NCBI RefSeq assembly: GCF_000371925.1
Contig: NZ_AQVE01000002.1
Span: 62,001 to 126,000, forward strand
DNA length: 64,000 nt
Reading direction: 5' to 3'
DNA from: Thiolinea disciformis DSM 14473
GTDB lineage: Bacteria > Pseudomonadota > Gammaproteobacteria > Thiotrichales > Thiotrichaceae
In this document: in pieces, positions 1 through 8,368 of the stretch
How positions within the stretch are numbered: the first letter of the stretch is position 1
Layout of the letters: every line of letters starts with the position of its first letter
Notes under the pieces: model-generated
Told to the model about the DNA's origin: nothing
What the model saw: only the letters and a program-made list of their open reading frames with translations
Database searches by the model: none
Made by a program: the position numbers and the translations under genes

Positions 1-606
1 CAAGGTAAGCGCGAAGTTGCCATTCGCGCGTGGCAGACACTGGCATCAACAGGTGATTTGAACGCGCAATACCATTTAGCCATGTTATTAGATCAAGGCA
101 ATGGCGTTGAACGTAACGCAACCTTGGCCGCTTATTATTATCAGCAAGCGGCTGAGCAAGGTTTCGCAGATGCGGCTTTTAATTTGGGGGTTATGCTCGA
201 TCAAGGTGATGGCCTGAGGGCAAATCCGAACCAAGCAGTGCGCTGGTATTGGCTGGCTGCAGAGCAGGGTAACGCCGATGCCCAATTTCGTATTGGCTTA
301 AAATTTGACACCGGTGATGGTTTACCGGCTGACTCCGAGCAGGCAGTTAAGTGGTATTTAGAAGCCGCTGCCCAAGGGCAGGCTGAAGCTTGTCACAATT
401 TAGGGCGCTGTTTTGCCCTAGGTGAAGGGGTAAAGCGCGATGAAACAGAAGCCTTTAAATGGTTTAGCATAGCTGCGAAACTAGGTATAACCAAATCCGA
501 ACAGCATCGGGAGCGTGTTGGCCGTGATCTCACCGTGCAGCAACGTTCACAGGCTAGCCAGCAAGTTGATCAATGGTTAAGCAGGTTAAGCTTGTATTCA
601 GCTTAA
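1..606 (+). CDS. Sel1-repeat (TPR-like) protein, 5' end outside window
   Basis: The reading frame is open from base 1 and clearly continues upstream (residues before position 58 already read as a Sel1 repeat), so this is the C-terminal ~200 residues of a longer protein. At least four 36-residue Sel1 units are visible, with the usual A-x-Y-x-L-G/A spacing and G-x-G turns (LDQGNGV, LDQGDGL, FDTGDGL, FALGEGV). Sel1 repeats form alpha-helical scaffolds for protein-protein contact; no catalytic motif is seen. The last ~35 residues leave the repeat pattern. The next gene is rpoS on the same strand, about 260 bases on. Partner and role are unknown. Confidence 0.85.
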   Translation, partial: QGKREVAIRAWQTLASTGDLNAQYHLAMLLDQGNGVERNATLAAYYYQQAAEQGFADAAFNLGVMLDQGDGLRANPNQAVRWYWLAAEQGNADAQFRIGLKFDTGDGLPADSEQAVKWYLEAAAQGQAEACHNLGRCFALGEGVKRDETEAFKWFSIAAKLGITKSEQHRERVGRDLTVQQRSQASQQVDQWLSRLSLYSA

Positions 607-852
607 GCTTGGCAATTATTTTTCAAATTTTTTTTAAAAGCTTTTTAAATCAATATTTTAGAAAATATTAAGTTTTGGTTAAGCTCTTTTCAGGTTTGAG
701 AAAGTGTGATATTTTGAACTAAAAATAAGTATTTCAATAAAAATTTAATAGTCGATTTAATAAAGTAATGTTGATTGTTGAGAGAGTAGCAAGTTTGGGG
801 ATTTATAAAGTTTGCTTGTTAATAGCAGGATGTTGGTCCTGTAACAAACCCA

Positions 853-859
853 GAGGAGG
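853..859 (+). promoter_or_regulatory. Strong Shine-Dalgarno of rpoS
   Basis: GAGGAGG lies five bases before the ATG at 865 and fixes the start. The 258 bases between the Sel1 gene and this site are very AT-rich and must hold the rpoS promoter and leader; I could not pick one promoter with confidence. Confidence 0.7.
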
Positions 860-864
860 CAGTA

Positions 865-1875
865 ATGCACAGCCCACAGACTCATGCGCATCTCAAAACA
901 ACCGATTATTGTTTGAGTAGCGATGAAGATGATTTGGAACTTGAGGCTACTGAACAACCAGATGACTTAGATGAACTAAGTCTTGAGGGCACTGTAGACG
1001 ATTTATTTGTTCAACCCGATTTGCAGGCCGCTAATCTGCCTGAACGTGATGCAACACAGCTCTATCTTCGTGAAATAGAGGTTGCGCCTTTATTGACCCC
1101 AGAAGAAGAAATTCATTTTGGTCGTCTAGCACGTGACGGCGATCCTCTTGGGCGCAAGAAAATGATTACTAGCAATCTACGTCTGGTAGTAAAAATTGCG
1201 CGTCGTTATTTGGGGCGCGGTTTGCCTTTGCCAGACCTGATTGAGGAAGGTAATTTAGGCTTAATTCATGCGGTCGAAAAGTTTGATCCTGAGCGTGGTT
1301 TCCGCTTTTCTACTTATGCAACTTGGTGGATTCGCCAAAATATTGAACGCGCTTTAATGAATCAAACGCGCACGATTCGCTTACCGATTCACGTCAATAA
1401 AGAACTGAGTGCTTATATGCGTAAGCAGCGCGAAGTGGCACAGAAGTTAGGTCGTGAGCCAACTTTGACTGAAATGTCTGAGTTATTAGGGCGTTCGGTA
1501 GACAGTATTCGTCGTTTATTGGGTTTTAATGAGCATGTTTCCTCGCTGGATCTACCGGTAGGCAAGGAAAGCGATAGTCCATTAGTTGATTTCATTGCTA
1601 CTGAAGAAGAGCAAGAACCCTCATTTATCTTAGAGGATGAGCGTGTTGGCTATTCGGTTGAAAGTTGGCTGACGCAATTAGACGAAAAGCAAAAAGAAGT
1701 CATTGTTCGTCGTTTCGGTCTTTATGGTCATGAGCGTACTACGCTGGAACAAGTGGGTGCTGAGTTGAATCTAACGCGTGAGCGTGTACGTCAGATTCAA
1801 ATGGATGCATTAAAACGCTTGCGCCGTATTTTGGAAAACCAAGGTTTTTCCAGCGAAAGCTTGTTAGGCAATTAA
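865..1875 (+). CDS. rpoS: RNA polymerase sigma factor RpoS
   Basis: 336 residues, the usual RpoS size. It directs RNA polymerase to stationary-phase and general stress promoters. A short acidic N-terminus (residues ~10-50) leads into the RpoS-type region 1.2 ([20 protein letters not shown]), then region 2 ([34 protein letters not shown]), region 3 and region 4 with its helix-turn-helix ([19 protein letters not shown]). The short N-terminus and the LYLREI-type segment favour RpoS over RpoD, which has a long region 1.1 and non-conserved insert, and over RpoH. An upstream nlpD, common beside rpoS, is not visible: a Sel1 protein is there instead. Confidence 0.95.
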   Translation: MHSPQTHAHLKTTDYCLSSDEDDLELEATEQPDDLDELSLEGTVDDLFVQPDLQAANLPERDATQLYLREIEVAPLLTPEEEIHFGRLARDGDPLGRKKMITSNLRLVVKIARRYLGRGLPLPDLIEEGNLGLIHAVEKFDPERGFRFSTYATWWIRQNIERALMNQTRTIRLPIHVNKELSAYMRKQREVAQKLGREPTLTEMSELLGRSVDSIRRLLGFNEHVSSLDLPVGKESDSPLVDFIATEEEQEPSFILEDERVGYSVESWLTQLDEKQKEVIVRRFGLYGHERTTLEQVGAELNLTRERVRQIQMDALKRLRRILENQGFSSESLLGN

Positions 1876-1938
1876 GCATAATCCAATCGTCATACTTATT
1901 TTTAAAGAAGCAAGCTCTTGCAGCTTGCCTTTAAACTA

Positions 1939-2307
1939 TTAGGGAAACACACCCATGACAACAGAGCGTTGTTCTGCGGCTAATACTGTATAAGTACGAC
2001 AAGCTGCAGCGCTAGTCATTATTTCAAAACCTTTCCCATGGGTGACCAAGGTTTTTAAAACCTCGTGTGAAGGTAATAAGTGTTGCTCACCTGTGCCCAA
2101 AATAATAATACTTGCAGGGATGTCCAACAAAGTCTGTAACTGACTTGCGTTAAGGCTCTCAAAGCGCTCGGCGTTCCAGTCGGTAATTAAGTGCTGGGGG
2201 CCAATAATAAATGGGTGTTCTAAACGCTGATTATTGACTTGTACCCAACCCGCGCCATAGGACATGATGCGATAAGTGGCATCATTCGAATCTTCACTAA
2301 ACTTCAC
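1939..2307 (-). CDS. Mth938-like domain protein (DUF498)
   Basis: 122 residues, GTG start. The fold family is Mth938-like/NDUFAF3, seen here in the core pattern I-G-P-x-H-L-I-x-D-W followed by a Rossmann-like segment IIILGTGEQHLLPS and the C-terminal EIMTSAAACRTYTVLAAEQR. Bacterial members are small soluble proteins of uncertain biochemical role; the human relative helps assemble respiratory complex I. It lies alone between rpoS and alaC, divergent from alaC with about 130 bases between starts. Full-length for the family. Confidence 0.8.
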   Translation of the reverse strand: MKFSEDSNDATYRIMSYGAGWVQVNNQRLEHPFIIGPQHLITDWNAERFESLNASQLQTLLDIPASIIILGTGEQHLLPSHEVLKTLVTHGKGFEIMTSAAACRTYTVLAAEQRSVVMGVFP

Positions 2308-2434
2308 CTTGACCTTCCTTGACTAAACCCTTGATTAAACGTGCGCTGCAATTGACAGCTAGTATACTGAATTGTAATGTGACCGGCTCTATATCGCCCC
2401 GTGAGGGATTATTTTCTTTTGAGAGGCCAAGGCT

Positions 2435-3649
2435 GTGCAACAAGATTTCCAACGCATCGACCGCTTACCCACTTACGTATTCAAAATTACGGATGCGCTA
2501 AAGCGCGAGGCACGAGCGCGGGGCGAGGATATTATTGATTTTGGGATGGGAAATCCAGACCAGCCTACCCCTCAGCATATTGTTGATAAATTAGTCGAAA
2601 GTGCGCAGCGTATGGATACGCACCGCTATTCTATGTCACGCGGGATTCCACGCCTGCGCAAAGCAATCAGCAATTGGTATAAGCGTAAATACGAGGTGGA
2701 TATTGATCCCGAAACGGAAACCATTGCCACGATTGGTTCGAAAGAGGGGTTAGCGCATTTGGCGTTAGCGACCTTGAGTCGTGGCGACACGGTACTGGTG
2801 CCGAATCCGGCCTATCCGATTCATCCTTATGGCAGCATTATTGCGGATGCGGATATTCGCCATGTGCCGTTAGTAGAGGGTAAAGATTTCTTCGAAGAAT
2901 TAGAAACTGCGGTGAAAACTTCGTGGCCTAAGCCGAAAATGCTAATTATTAATTTTCCAGGGAATCCAACAGGACAAGTGGTGGATTTGGCTTTCTTCGA
3001 ACGTGTAATTGCCTTCGGTAAAGAGCATGGTATTTGGGTCATTCATGATATTGCCTATGGTGAGATTTGTTTTGATGGTTATAAAGCCCCTTCCATTTTG
3101 CAGGTCAAGGGTGCAAAGGATATTGCAGTAGAATTTTATTCGCTTTCTAAAACCTACAATATGCCGGGTTGGCGTGTCGGCTTCATGTCCGGTAATACCA
3201 CCTTAGTCAAGGCTTTGGAACGGATTAAATCATATTTAGATTACGGTACATTTACCCCGATTCAAGTCGCAGCTATTGCAGCCTTAGATGGTCCACAAGA
3301 TTGTGTGGAAGAAATCCGTAGCATGTATGAAAGTCGGCGTAATGTGCTGTGTGATGGTTTAAATGCAGCCGGTTGGCCGGTAGAACGTCCTAAAGCGAGT
3401 ATGTTTGTTTGGGCTAAAATTCCTGAACCCTATAAAGGACTCGGGTCGTTGGAGTTTGCCAAAAAGCTATTAAACGATGCCAAAGTTGCCGTTTCACCGG
3501 GCATTGGTTTTGGTGCCTATGGGGATGATCATGTGCGGTTTAGTTTGATTGAAAATGAGCATCGCACCCGCCAAGCTATGCGCGGTATTAAACAAATGTT
3601 TCGTCAGGATGAGTTAGCAGCATCCGCTCATAAAACAGTTAAATCATAA
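2435..3649 (+). CDS. alaC: Alanine transaminase AlaC (PLP aminotransferase class I/II)
   Basis: 404 residues, GTG start. It transfers the amino group from glutamate to pyruvate to give alanine. The AlaC-type N-terminus is clear ([32 protein letters not shown]). The PLP lysine is in [15 protein letters not shown], preceded by the aspartate of [14 protein letters not shown] and the asparagine of [10 protein letters not shown]; the arginine binding the carboxylate is in DDHVRFSLI. It is 15 bases ahead of hom and probably co-transcribed with hom and thrC, an order common in proteobacteria. Confidence 0.93.
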   Translation: MQQDFQRIDRLPTYVFKITDALKREARARGEDIIDFGMGNPDQPTPQHIVDKLVESAQRMDTHRYSMSRGIPRLRKAISNWYKRKYEVDIDPETETIATIGSKEGLAHLALATLSRGDTVLVPNPAYPIHPYGSIIADADIRHVPLVEGKDFFEELETAVKTSWPKPKMLIINFPGNPTGQVVDLAFFERVIAFGKEHGIWVIHDIAYGEICFDGYKAPSILQVKGAKDIAVEFYSLSKTYNMPGWRVGFMSGNTTLVKALERIKSYLDYGTFTPIQVAAIAALDGPQDCVEEIRSMYESRRNVLCDGLNAAGWPVERPKASMFVWAKIPEPYKGLGSLEFAKKLLNDAKVAVSPGIGFGAYGDDHVRFSLIENEHRTRQAMRGIKQMFRQDELAASAHKTVKS

Positions 3650-3664
3650 GAGGAGTATATTCAC

Positions 3665-4981
3665 ATGAAACCTGTCAAGGTGGGCCTTCTGGGGCTAGGT
3701 ACCGTCGGCGGTGGTACTGCATTAGTTTTATCACGGAATGCTGAAGAGATTGCGCGTCGTGCGGGTCGTGGCATTGTGATTGACTATGCAGCCTCGTTGG
3801 ATCTTAACCGTATCACCGAGCTAGGTTTAACGACTATTCGCACCACGCAGAATGCTTTGGATGTGGTGACTGATCCTGATATTGAGATTGTGGTCGAATT
3901 AATCGGCGGCTATACCATTGCCAAAGATTTGATTTTGCGTGCGATTGATAATGGCAAGCATGTGGTGACCGCCAATAAAGCCCTAATTGCGTTGCATGGC
4001 TCTGAAATTTTTGCAGCCGCTCAAGAAAAGGGCGTTATGGTCGCTTTTGAGGCGGCAGTGGCGGGCGGTATTCCGGTGATTAAGGCAATTCGCGAAGGTT
4101 TAGCGGCAAATCGGATGCAGTGGTTGGCGGGTATTATTAATGGTACAGGCAATTTTATCTTAACCGAAATGCGGGATAAGGGGCGTGCTTTTGCGGACGT
4201 ATTACGCGAGGCGCAAGAACTAGGTTATGCCGAAGCTGACCCCACTTTTGATGTGGAAGGGATTGATGCGGCGCATAAGTTGACGATCTTATCTTCGATT
4301 GCTTTTGGTGTGCCATTGCAGTTTGAAAAGACCTATACCGAAGGCATTACCAAAATCGCTGCTGAAGATGTGAAGTATGCGGCTGAACTGGGGGTAGGCT
4401 ATCGCATTAAGCATTTGGGTATTGCGCGTCGTACCGAAAAAGGCATTGAACAACGTGTCCATCCAACGTTGATTCCACACAACCGCTTAATTGTAAGCGT
4501 CGATGGGGTTATGAATGCGGTGGTGGTAAAAGGTGATGCGGTTGGTGAAACTTTGTTCTATGGGCGTGGTGCAGGTGCTGAACCGACGGCATCAGCAGTA
4601 GTTGCGGATATTATTGATGTCGTTCGTGCGATGACCGCTGATCCGACTAATCGTGTACCTCACTTAGCTTTCCAAGCTTCTACCTTGGCGGACACACCGA
4701 TTTTGCCGATTGAGGATGTACAAACGGCCTTTTATTTACGGATGCGTGCGATAGATCGCCCAGGGGTTTTAGCCGACATTACCCGTATCTTGGGTGATCG
4801 CTCCATCAGTATTGAGGCTTTTATTCAGAAAGAACCGGTGCGTAGTGGAAATGAGGTGGACATTATTATGCTCACCCAGAAGGTGCGCGAGGCAAATATG
4901 AATGAAGCGATTGCGGCCATTGAGAAACTGGACTCCGTTTGCGGTGCGGTAACACGGATTCGCGTTGAGACGTTGGAGTAA
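3665..4981 (+). CDS. hom: Homoserine dehydrogenase
   Basis: 438 residues, monofunctional (no aspartokinase domain). It reduces aspartate semialdehyde to homoserine using NAD(P)H, for threonine and methionine. The N-terminal Rossmann motif is GLLGLGTVGGGT (residues ~8-19); the catalytic region carries GIINGTGNFILTEM and EADPTFDVEGIDAAHK. A C-terminal ACT domain (DRPGVLADITRILGDRSIS) suggests allosteric feedback, in this class usually by threonine. GAGG-type ribosome site about 10 bases before the ATG. Spacing to thrC is 3 bases. The preceding pathway enzyme, asd, is in the window at 42.7-43.8 kb. Confidence 0.96.
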   Translation: MKPVKVGLLGLGTVGGGTALVLSRNAEEIARRAGRGIVIDYAASLDLNRITELGLTTIRTTQNALDVVTDPDIEIVVELIGGYTIAKDLILRAIDNGKHVVTANKALIALHGSEIFAAAQEKGVMVAFEAAVAGGIPVIKAIREGLAANRMQWLAGIINGTGNFILTEMRDKGRAFADVLREAQELGYAEADPTFDVEGIDAAHKLTILSSIAFGVPLQFEKTYTEGITKIAAEDVKYAAELGVGYRIKHLGIARRTEKGIEQRVHPTLIPHNRLIVSVDGVMNAVVVKGDAVGETLFYGRGAGAEPTASAVVADIIDVVRAMTADPTNRVPHLAFQASTLADTPILPIEDVQTAFYLRMRAIDRPGVLADITRILGDRSISIEAFIQKEPVRSGNEVDIIMLTQKVREANMNEAIAAIEKLDSVCGAVTRIRVETLE

Positions 4982-4984
4982 ACC

Positions 4985-6424
4985 ATGCAATATCTTTCAA
5001 CGCGCGGCCAATCGCCAGCACAATCGTTTAGCCAAATTCTATTGGGTGGTTTAGCACCGGATGGTGGTTTGTATTTACCGGAATGCTATCCGCAATTTTC
5101 TGATGCTGATCTAACACGTTTACGTGTTCTTAATTATCGTGAATTAGCCTTTGAGATTTTATCAACGTTTGCTACCGATATTCCAGCCGCAGACTTAAAA
5201 GGCATTATTGATAAAACCTATACCGCACAAGTTTATTGCAATGTGCGCGACGGGGATAATCCTGAGGATATTACACCACTGCATACCCTAGAGCCGAGTT
5301 TACATTTATTGGGTTTATCGAATGGCCCGACCTTGGCTTTTAAAGATATGGCGATGCAGTTACTCGGTCATTTATTCGAGTATGTGCTGGCCAAAGCAGG
5401 GCAGGGTATTAATATTCTGGGGGCAACTTCAGGGGATACCGGCTCGTCGGCTGAATATGCGATGCGTGGCAAAAAAGGCGTGAAGGTATTTATGCTTTCG
5501 CCCCATGGCAAAATGTCACGCTTCCAAACAGCGCAAATGTTTAGCCTACAAGATGCCAATATTTTTAATATTGCAGTAAAAGGTGTTTTCGACGATTGCC
5601 AAGATATTGTTAAAGCCGTTTCCAATGATCATGCTTACAAGAAACAGTATCAAATTGGCGCGGTGAATTCGATTAATTGGGCACGCGTAGCAGCGCAAAT
5701 TGTTTATTATTTCAAAGGCTATTTTGCAGCTACTCAATCGAATGATCAGCAAGTAAGTTTTGCGGTTCCTTCAGGCAATTTTGGTAATGTGTGTGCGGGA
5801 CATATTGCACGCATGATGGGATTGCCGATTAAGCAATTAATCGTTGCTACCAATGAGAATGACGTATTGGACGAGTTTTTCAAAACCGGTGTTTATCGCC
5901 CACGCGGCTCGGCAAATACCTATCATACCTCTAGTCCATCGATGGATATTTCCAAAGCCTCTAATTTCGAGCGCTTTATTTTCGATGTAGTCGGTCGCAA
6001 TGGTACACAAGTTCGTGAATTATGGGCGAGTGTCGATCAAGGTGGTGCGTTTGATTTAAAAGCCAGCGGTTTATTAAATAAGGTTGCTGATTTTGGCTTT
6101 GTCTCGGGTTCAAGCTCACATCAGGATCGCTTGAATACCATTCGCGCAACTTATGAAACGTATGGCTTGATGATTGATACCCATACCGCGGACGGCTTGA
6201 AAGTAGCCTTGGAATATCGCGAGCCAAATGTTCCGATGGTGGTGTTGGAAACGGCTTTGCCAGCTAAATTTGAGGAATCGATTCAAGAAGCTTTAGGGCG
6301 TAGACCTGATCGTCCAAAGGGTTTGGAGAACTTAGAGCGTTTGCCGCAGCGTTTTGAGGTCATGGAAGCGGACGCTCATGCCGTTAAGCAGTATATTATT
6401 GCGCATACCTCAGTAGGTTCTTAG
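4985..6424 (+). CDS. thrC: Threonine synthase
   Basis: 479 residues. It converts O-phosphohomoserine to threonine with PLP. The PLP lysine is in GPTLAFKDMAMQLLGHLF and the phosphate-binding segment is GATSGDTGSSAEYAM. The N-terminus with NYRELAFEIL and C-terminal LPAKFEESIQEALG match the longer (~470-480 residue) threonine synthases of enteric and pseudomonad type, not the short archaeal form. It completes the alaC-hom-thrC unit and is followed at once by a rho-independent terminator. Confidence 0.95.
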   Translation: MQYLSTRGQSPAQSFSQILLGGLAPDGGLYLPECYPQFSDADLTRLRVLNYRELAFEILSTFATDIPAADLKGIIDKTYTAQVYCNVRDGDNPEDITPLHTLEPSLHLLGLSNGPTLAFKDMAMQLLGHLFEYVLAKAGQGINILGATSGDTGSSAEYAMRGKKGVKVFMLSPHGKMSRFQTAQMFSLQDANIFNIAVKGVFDDCQDIVKAVSNDHAYKKQYQIGAVNSINWARVAAQIVYYFKGYFAATQSNDQQVSFAVPSGNFGNVCAGHIARMMGLPIKQLIVATNENDVLDEFFKTGVYRPRGSANTYHTSSPSMDISKASNFERFIFDVVGRNGTQVRELWASVDQGGAFDLKASGLLNKVADFGFVSGSSSHQDRLNTIRATYETYGLMIDTHTADGLKVALEYREPNVPMVVLETALPAKFEESIQEALGRRPDRPKGLENLERLPQRFEVMEADAHAVKQYIIAHTSVGS

Positions 6425-6435
6425 AATAATCTGTT

Positions 6436-6465
6436 AAAAAAGAGCACTAAGCTGCTCTTTTTTAG
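6436..6465 (+). terminator. Rho-independent terminator after thrC
   Basis: AAAAAGAGCA and TGCTCTTTTTT form a 10-11 bp stem around a 6-base loop (CTAAGC), ending in a T run, 12 bases after the thrC stop. Confidence 0.9.
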
Positions 6466-6553
6466 TTAGATTTTTCAGCACAATGACTCAATACCAGCTA
6501 AACTAAATCCCAAAGTTTATTGATAGCGGTTCTAATAAAGGTTAACAATCCGC

Positions 6554-6940
6554 ATGAAAACTCAATTATTTGGTGTATTAGTGATTTGTAGCTTTGGTTT
6601 GACAGCCTGTAGTTTGTTTTCCACTGCTCCGGAGCCAACAACAACGGCGTTAGAAGTTTCAACGCCAGCTTCGCCTTATGCAGCAATTGCCACTAGAAAA
6701 GTAGTCGGTGGTTTAAGTACGGTGAAGGTTGATAGCGAAGAAGTAAAAGCGGCGGCTGAATTCGCGGCGAAGCGTTTGAATACCTCGGTCAAGTCGGTTG
6801 TCAAAGCAGAACAGCAAGTCGTTGCTGGCATGAACTATTATCTCGTGCTCGAAATGGCCAATGGGCGCAAATATGACGTGCAGGTCTATAAAAAGCTTGA
6901 TGGCAAAATGGCACTGATGGCGCTAAAGAAAATCAGTTAA
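6554..6940 (+). CDS. Cystatin-like lipoprotein (putative cysteine-protease inhibitor)
   Basis: 128 residues. A signal peptide ends in a lipobox LTAC (lipidated Cys19), followed by a flexible Pro/Thr/Ser linker and then a small domain of ~80 residues. That domain has the marks of a stefin/cystatin: a GG pair (52-53) at its start, a helix rich in Ala/Lys/Glu (KAAAEFAAKRLN), and QVVAG (88-92), the first hairpin loop with which cystatins block papain-type proteases, followed by MNYYLVLEM. Cystatins are mostly eukaryotic, with scattered bacterial members. It is single, between thrC and purT. Predicted membrane-anchored in the periplasm; target unknown. Confidence 0.78.
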   Translation: MKTQLFGVLVICSFGLTACSLFSTAPEPTTTALEVSTPASPYAAIATRKVVGGLSTVKVDSEEVKAAAEFAAKRLNTSVKSVVKAEQQVVAGMNYYLVLEMANGRKYDVQVYKKLDGKMALMALKKIS

Positions 6941-7028
6941 ACCGCTAGCACCTATAAGTTTGTCAGGTTTCTGCTCGAAGTGAATGTGTTATTCTCCGCG
7001 CTTTTGATTGGAAGCTCGGAGTAAACCC

Positions 7029-8225
7029 ATGCGTCTTGGAACCCCTCTTTCTCCTTCCGCCACGCGCGTTATGCTATTAGGTAGCGGTGAGCTTGGTAAG
7101 GAAGTCATTATCGCTTTGCAACGTTTGGGCGTTGAAGTCATTGCTGTCGACCGTTATTCGAATGCCCCTGGTCATCAAGTGGCACATCGTTTTCATACGA
7201 TTAATATGGCTGATCCACAAGCCTTGCGTGCGTTAGTTGAACAAGAAAAGCCCCTCCTAATTGTGCCAGAGATCGAAGCGATTGCGACCGATGAATTGGC
7301 TCGGATTGAGGCCGATGGTTTGGCAGAAGTTATTCCGACTGCCCGTGCAACGCAGTTGACCATGAATCGTGAAGGTATTCGGCGTTTGGCGGCGGAAGAA
7401 TTGGGTTTGCCGACCTCACGTTATTATTTTGCGTCTAGCGTGGAAGAAATGCGTGCCGCGGCGAATGAATTAGGCTATCCGTGTTTTGTAAAGCCTGTGA
7501 TGTCCTCTTCTGGAAAAGGGCAATCTCTGTTGAAAGGTGAGGCCGAGGTAGAGGCTGCTTGGCACTATGCTTTGGATGCAGGGCGGGTCAATCATGGGCG
7601 TGTGATTGTGGAAGAGTGTATTCAATTTGATTATGAAATTACTTTATTAACTGTGCGCGCTTTGGCGGCTAATGGGCAAGTAGAAACACAGTTTTGCACG
7701 CCCATTGGGCATCGCCAAGTGAAGGGCGATTATGTAGAAAGTTGGCAGGCTCAAGCTATGAGTGAGGCCGCTTTGGCAAAAGCGCAAGATATTGCGCATC
7801 ATATTACCAGCAATTTAGGCGGGCGCGGTTTGTTTGGTGTGGAATTGTTCGTTAAGGGTGATCACGTTTGGTTTTCAGAGGTCAGTCCGCGTCCACATGA
7901 TACGGGTATGGTAACCATGATTACGCAATATCAAAATGAATTTGAGTTACATGCACGTGCAATTTTAGGGCTCCCTGTCGATACACGTTTGCATTCAACA
8001 GGAGCGAGTGCTGTTATTTATGGTGGTATGGATGCCCAAGGCATTGCTTTTGAAGGACTGGCTGAGGCATTACAAGTCCCAGATAGTGAAATTCGTTTAT
8101 TTGGTAAGCCAGAATCGTTCGAACGCCGTCGCATGGGGGTAGCCTTAGCGCGAGGCAAAAATACAGCAGAAGCGCGGGAAAAGGCGGCCTTGGTGGCAAG
8201 TCGAGTGAAACCACTTAAAGTTTAA
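7029..8225 (+). CDS. purT: Formate-dependent phosphoribosylglycinamide formyltransferase PurT
   Basis: 398 residues from the ATG at 7029, which has CGGAG eight bases upstream; an in-frame upstream extension lacks family similarity. It makes formyl-GAR from GAR, ATP and formate, the folate-independent version of purine step 3. ATP-grasp fold: N-terminal [16 protein letters not shown]-binding [14 protein letters not shown], metal-binding [27 protein letters not shown]. Typical length is ~390. Convergent with uvrA; the 143-base gap holds two hairpins. Confidence 0.96.
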   Translation: MRLGTPLSPSATRVMLLGSGELGKEVIIALQRLGVEVIAVDRYSNAPGHQVAHRFHTINMADPQALRALVEQEKPLLIVPEIEAIATDELARIEADGLAEVIPTARATQLTMNREGIRRLAAEELGLPTSRYYFASSVEEMRAAANELGYPCFVKPVMSSSGKGQSLLKGEAEVEAAWHYALDAGRVNHGRVIVEECIQFDYEITLLTVRALAANGQVETQFCTPIGHRQVKGDYVESWQAQAMSEAALAKAQDIAHHITSNLGGRGLFGVELFVKGDHVWFSEVSPRPHDTGMVTMITQYQNEFELHARAILGLPVDTRLHSTGASAVIYGGMDAQGIAFEGLAEALQVPDSEIRLFGKPESFERRRMGVALARGKNTAEAREKAALVASRVKPLKV

Positions 8226-8240
8226 GTGTTTCACGTTTCA

Positions 8241-8278
8241 AAACGCCTTGGCTAATCTTGAAAAATGGCGGGGCGTTT
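8241..8278. terminator. Hairpin downstream of purT
   Basis: AAACGCC (8241-8247) pairs with GGCGTTT (8272-8278) across a 24-base loop, just after the purT stop. There is no clear T run, so it is a weak terminator candidate that could act in either direction. Confidence 0.45.
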
Positions 8279-8303
8279 AAGGGGATAGCTGCAGTGGTCG
8301 CAA

Positions 8304-8358
8304 TAGACCTCTTTCGTAAATGATGGGTAGCGCGTTGCTTTACTAAGAAAGAGGTCTA
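8304..8358. repeat. Long imperfect inverted repeat between convergent purT and uvrA
   Basis: A perfect 12-bp inverted repeat (TAGACCTCTTTC at 8304-8315, its complement at 8347-8358) is extended by a further 5 bp (GTAAA/TTTAC) after a 3-base bulge. The span is 55 bases. It lies 10 bases beyond the uvrA stop, so it may be the uvrA terminator; the TA-flanked ends also resemble the tips of a small transposon-derived element. No transposase is present. Confidence 0.6.
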
Positions 8359-8368
8359 ATTAGAGTAG

